A program made the position numbers and the translations under genes. The notes below the pieces were generated by a model. It saw only the letters and a program-made list of their open reading frames with translations. It was not told where the DNA came from and ran no database searches. Of a stretch of 43,409 bases of DNA, positions 40,602 to 43,409 are shown piece after piece. Positions within the stretch are counted from its first letter, which is position 1. Each line of letters begins with the position of its first letter. The stretch spans positions 1 through 43,409 of the forward strand of contig CAJTTH010000002.1 of assembly GCA_910579125.1 (NCBI GenBank), read 5' to 3'. The DNA comes from an uncultured Oscillospiraceae bacterium (GTDB lineage Bacteria > Bacillota > Clostridia > Oscillospirales > Ruminococcaceae).

Positions 40602-41978
40602 TTATTTCTCCTTAAACGCGAAAGCAATATTGTTTTCGCGGCAGTATTTCTCGGCGTAAGAGCCGCGCGGAACTATTGCCGTGACCTTGGGCGAATGAAA
40701 GAACGCGTTTTGTATTTCGTCGGAGGTCGGGGTCGGCCGGTGGTTCATTATTTCCTCCAGCGAGGCGGGTAGCTCGACTGTTTCCAGCTCGGGGCAGAAC
40801 GCGAAAGCGAGTTTGCCTATGCACCTGACACCCTCGGAGACCGTAACGGTTTTCAGCGCCGTGCAGTTATAAAACACGCTCACGCCCGTTTCCTCAACAC
40901 TGCCCGGTATCAGCGCCGCTCTCAATCCCGTTCCGGAAAACGCGCCGTTCCCGAGTATTTTCAGCCCTGTTGGCAGCGTTATCTCACGCAGACTGCGGCA
41001 ATCGGAGAAAGCGCTGCCGCCGATCTCCGTAACGACGCTTGGAATATCAACGTGTTCAAGCGCGTTGCAATTATTGAACGCGCCTATGCCGATACACGTT
41101 ACGGTCTCGGGGAGCACGACCCTTTTCAGCGCGTTCACCCGAAACTCCAAAATCTCCGAAGGCGTTCTTTGGGCGAAATATCTGTACGCGGAAAACGCGC
41201 CGCGCCCTATCGCCGAAACGGTATCCTTTCCGATCCTCTCGGGAACGGTTATCTCCCCGCGCATAATTTTGCAGCAGGTTATTTCAAGCGTTCCGTCGCC
41301 GAGCTTTCTGAACCGCCACTGCTTTTTCAGCTCCGATACCGAGTTCGGGTCGGCATTCAATTCACGGATCATTTTCTTTTCGGCTTTCGCACGCTCGGCG
41401 GCGAGGTCGGCGGTGCGGTTTTTGAACTCGAGAAGCCACGCCGCGCATTCGGTTTTTCCGCTTTCGTTTGCGTATTCAATAAGCTCGTCGCGCGTTCTCG
41501 GATTTTTCAGCCAGCCGTTGTTCTCGCAGAGCGGCAGACAGCCGAGCGCGTCCTTGTCAATAATTTCACGCATGGTTTTCTTCTTGGACATCTGCCTTTG
41601 CTCAAAGGCTTTCAGGACCGCTCCGAATATCTCTGGTTCAAAGCAGCGCTTGTTTCCCCAGAACCAAAGCGCTTCAGAGTAATACAGCGGCTTGTCCGTC
41701 TCCATACGAAGCAATGTCAATATCTCGGCGAACGCCGCGCTCGGCAGCGTTTTTAATTCGCGTATAAAATTAAAATAAAGGTCTACGGCGGGATCGCTTG
41801 TGTTTTGCTTTCTTCCAAAGCCGTTTTCAAGAATGTTCCGCACGTTTTCGGTAAGCGCCGCACCGTCCGCTTTAAGCTCTTGGACGCGCCTTTTGTCGAG
41901 CGTCATTATCGCCTTGAACAGCTCGTCCTCCGCGCCGAATTGCGTATTTAAAGAATAATGCTCAAACGAATTTGTCAT
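40602..41978 (-). CDS. LRR_5 protein, paralog 6 (short N-terminus)
   Basis: Paralog of 458 residues, closest in layout to paralog 5. N-terminal helix pair: LFKAIMTLDKRRVQELKADGAALT. Central block: NPRTRDELIEYANESGKTE, AAWLLEFKNRTADLAAERAK and DPNSVSELKKQWRF. About six LRR_5 units, for example LEHVDIPSVVTEIGGSAFSDC. Cap: VPRGSYAEKYCRENNIAFAFKE, almost the same as that of paralog 5. The start at 41978 overlaps the vWA gene stop as ATGA; GAGG lies about 12 nt upstream. First LRR gene after the vWA gene, so its product ratio to vWA is probably coupled. Confidence 0.86.
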   Translation of the reverse strand: MTNSFEHYSLNTQFGAEDELFKAIMTLDKRRVQELKADGAALTENVRNILENGFGRKQNTSDPAVDLYFNFIRELKTLPSAAFAEILTLLRMETDKPLYYSEALWFWGNKRCFEPEIFGAVLKAFEQRQMSKKKTMREIIDKDALGCLPLCENNGWLKNPRTRDELIEYANESGKTECAAWLLEFKNRTADLAAERAKAEKKMIRELNADPNSVSELKKQWRFRKLGDGTLEITCCKIMRGEITVPERIGKDTVSAIGRGAFSAYRYFAQRTPSEILEFRVNALKRVVLPETVTCIGIGAFNNCNALEHVDIPSVVTEIGGSAFSDCRSLREITLPTGLKILGNGAFSGTGLRAALIPGSVEETGVSVFYNCTALKTVTVSEGVRCIGKLAFAFCPELETVELPASLEEIMNHRPTPTSDEIQNAFFHSPKVTAIVPRGSYAEKYCRENNIAFAFKEK

Positions 41979-43342
41979 ATCTCGTCTTTCCTCAATACAA
42001 GCTTTATCGCCCAAGCGGGAACCTCGGGTATATCGTAATCCTCATCGATAAACACAAACGCCGTGTCATAGGGCGGCATTTTCGCGGGGAACGTTCCAAA
42101 ACCGTCCGTAAAGTAGATAAGCCCCTTAAGATTGTCGAACTCCTTTATCTCGACAAGCGAATCCACATAGCTGAAAACAGGGCGGAAGTCCGTGCCGCCG
42201 AAGCCGCGCAGCTTCATATTTTTCAGATACTCGTCAAATTCCTCCTGCGTGGTGATCTTCACGTCCTCCTGTATCGCCGCATCGCACTGGATTATGTGCA
42301 GATTTATCTTGGAGAAAAAGCTCTCGGTGGATTTAAGGATATTATAGGTTTTCTGAACAAACGTCTGCACCAGCTCACCCGACACCGAACCCGACGTATC
42401 TATCGCAATAACAAAGTCCTTTATCCGCTTGACCTCCTTGTATTCCAGCGGCTCGATAAGCGGCATATTTTCATACAGCTCCAGCCCATAGGTGTAAAAA
42501 TTATAGTCAAACTCGTCGGGATTTATCTTCATTACCTCGCCGCGCACAGCGAACTTTTTCAAAAACTCGGTGTAGTCGTAGCGCTCGCGGTTGACCTCCT
42601 TAAGGTTCTGCGTAAGCAAGCCCGGCTCTATGCCCTGCCGCTTGCCGAACGCCTCCATATCCACCTGCATACGCTCCGCGATGCCCGACCAATCGTCGAC
42701 AAGCTCAAAATAACGCTCACTTGCGCCGCTGCCGTCCTCGTCGCCGCCGTTTGCTTTCCCGTAACCCGGTATGCCGCGACCCGCCTTTTCCCCGTCGGAC
42801 ATATACCATATAAGATGATCGTCCGCTTTAAAAAGCATTTGCAGCGTCTGAATTGACTTTTCGGGGAGCTTTTTGTCCACAAGAAAATGGTAGACCTTTT
42901 CCGCTGAAAGCGACGTCATCTCACCCTTGAACCCCTCAAGGAACTGCTTTTGCTGCCCCGCTTTCAGCGTTTCCAGATACGGCAAATTCAGATCGTTGAT
43001 AACGCTTTCCACAGCAACGTCGCACGCGATATTCCACAGATCGCGGTCTATCGCGGGATTAACAAACATATGCTTGAACACACAATGGAACACCGAATGC
43101 AGAAAATTCCGCACGGGAAGATTTTCCTCCATGCGATACGTCGTCAGAATATGCTTCGGATCGTACAGAAAAACCCGCCCGTCCGTCGTGGTGCACGACG
43201 TGAAATCGGGTTTCGGACTTATATCGAAACGGCTCAGCGCCATATCCAGAAAACGCAGATTTACCAGCAATTTGTTTCGCGACATATTGATTATTTCCAG
43301 CGCGATCTTGTCAATTTTTTCCTGTGTTACTTCATCAAGCAT
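41975..43342 (-). CDS. vWA protein with DUF2201-like metallopeptidase remnant
   Basis: Cytoplasmic protein of 455 residues. The N-terminal ~120 residues resemble the putative metallopeptidase domain of DUF2201 proteins: the segment FLHSVFHCVFKHMF aligns with an HExxH-type helix but has Ser-83 in place of Glu (His-82, His-86 and His-91 remain), followed by WNIACDVAVESVIND. A Gly/Asp-rich linker lies near 183-208. The C-terminal part (~305-455) is a von Willebrand A domain with an intact metal site: DTSGS (315-319), Thr-384 in GGTDFRP and Asp-413 in YFTDGFG. AGGAG precedes the ATG. First visible gene of the MoxR/LRR operon; its promoter must lie in or beyond 43343-43409. Likely the adaptor of the MoxR ATPase. 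Confidence 0.88.
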   Translation of the reverse strand: MLDEVTQEKIDKIALEIINMSRNKLLVNLRFLDMALSRFDISPKPDFTSCTTTDGRVFLYDPKHILTTYRMEENLPVRNFLHSVFHCVFKHMFVNPAIDRDLWNIACDVAVESVINDLNLPYLETLKAGQQKQFLEGFKGEMTSLSAEKVYHFLVDKKLPEKSIQTLQMLFKADDHLIWYMSDGEKAGRGIPGYGKANGGDEDGSGASERYFELVDDWSGIAERMQVDMEAFGKRQGIEPGLLTQNLKEVNRERYDYTEFLKKFAVRGEVMKINPDEFDYNFYTYGLELYENMPLIEPLEYKEVKRIKDFVIAIDTSGSVSGELVQTFVQKTYNILKSTESFFSKINLHIIQCDAAIQEDVKITTQEEFDEYLKNMKLRGFGGTDFRPVFSYVDSLVEIKEFDNLKGLIYFTDGFGTFPAKMPPYDTAFVFIDEDYDIPEVPAWAIKLVLRKDEI

Positions 43343-43409
43343 TTTGAACTCCTATCTTGATAGCAAAGCTGCGCACCGGCTCACTCCGTTCGCCTAGCCG
43401 AGCGGAATT

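Noticed and set aside
32517..41978. Secreted BspA-type surface adhesins
   Set aside because: None of the six paralogs has a signal peptide, membrane anchor or sortase motif, so they appear intracellular.
37473..42014. CRISPR-like or tandem DNA repeats in the LRR array
   Set aside because: Periodicity is at protein level (about 23 residues) with diverged DNA, as expected for leucine-rich repeats.

Overview
The window looks like chromosomal DNA of a Gram-positive, low-to-mid GC Clostridia, most likely a gut Oscillospiraceae/Ruminococcaceae-type bacterium. This is inferred from IreB, a SigH-like sigma factor, a DivIVA-type coiled-coil protein, lipoprotein binding proteins without an outer-membrane system, an Rrf2 regulator, strong AGGAGG-type ribosome sites, several TTG starts and consensus promoters with 17-bp spacers. 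No rRNA, phage, CRISPR or transposase gene is visible.

Bases 1-5287 hold small housekeeping units. On the minus strand these are a DUF4358-like lipoprotein, a two-zinc-ribbon protein led by a tRNA-like RNA, a SigH-like sigma factor, an orphan beta subunit of an Fe-S fumarase-type hydro-lyase and a DivIVA-like protein. ireB follows on the plus strand. Bases 5400-11550 are a complete branched-chain amino-acid ABC operon (livKHMGF) with two tandem promoters, hairpins between livK and livH, a trailing cytidylate-kinase-like gene and a frameshifted small membrane protein. Bases 11560-17340 hold an aminotransferase with trpS, rpmB, and a tgt-GNAT-mntP-HAD series. Bases 17349-24054 hold a CPA2 antiporter, an internally duplicated membrane protein, a response-regulator fragment, a MATE exporter and a 7TM-degenerate GGDEF-EAL phosphodiesterase.

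Bases 24069-30959 hold a tRNA cluster (transcribed Val-Asp-Gly), a DUF378 membrane protein and a 180-bp MITE-like palindromic element with 22-bp perfect terminal inverted repeats. The element's end supplies the stop codon of mnmA. Next come the Rrf2-nadA-mnmA operon and, divergently, a polar amino-acid ABC transporter.

The most unusual part is 30966-43342, a tightly packed minus-strand operon of eight genes. A vWA/DUF2201-like protein is encoded first and a MoxR-type AAA+ ATPase last. Between them are six tandem paralogs that share an ankyrin-like N-terminal part, a nearly constant central block, BspA-type (LRR_5) leucine-rich repeats in varying number and a constant C-terminal cap. None of the six has a signal peptide. 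This looks like an intracellular MoxR-vWA chaperone or conflict-type module whose recognition component was expanded by tandem duplication. Function is inferred only; the promoter lies beyond the right edge.
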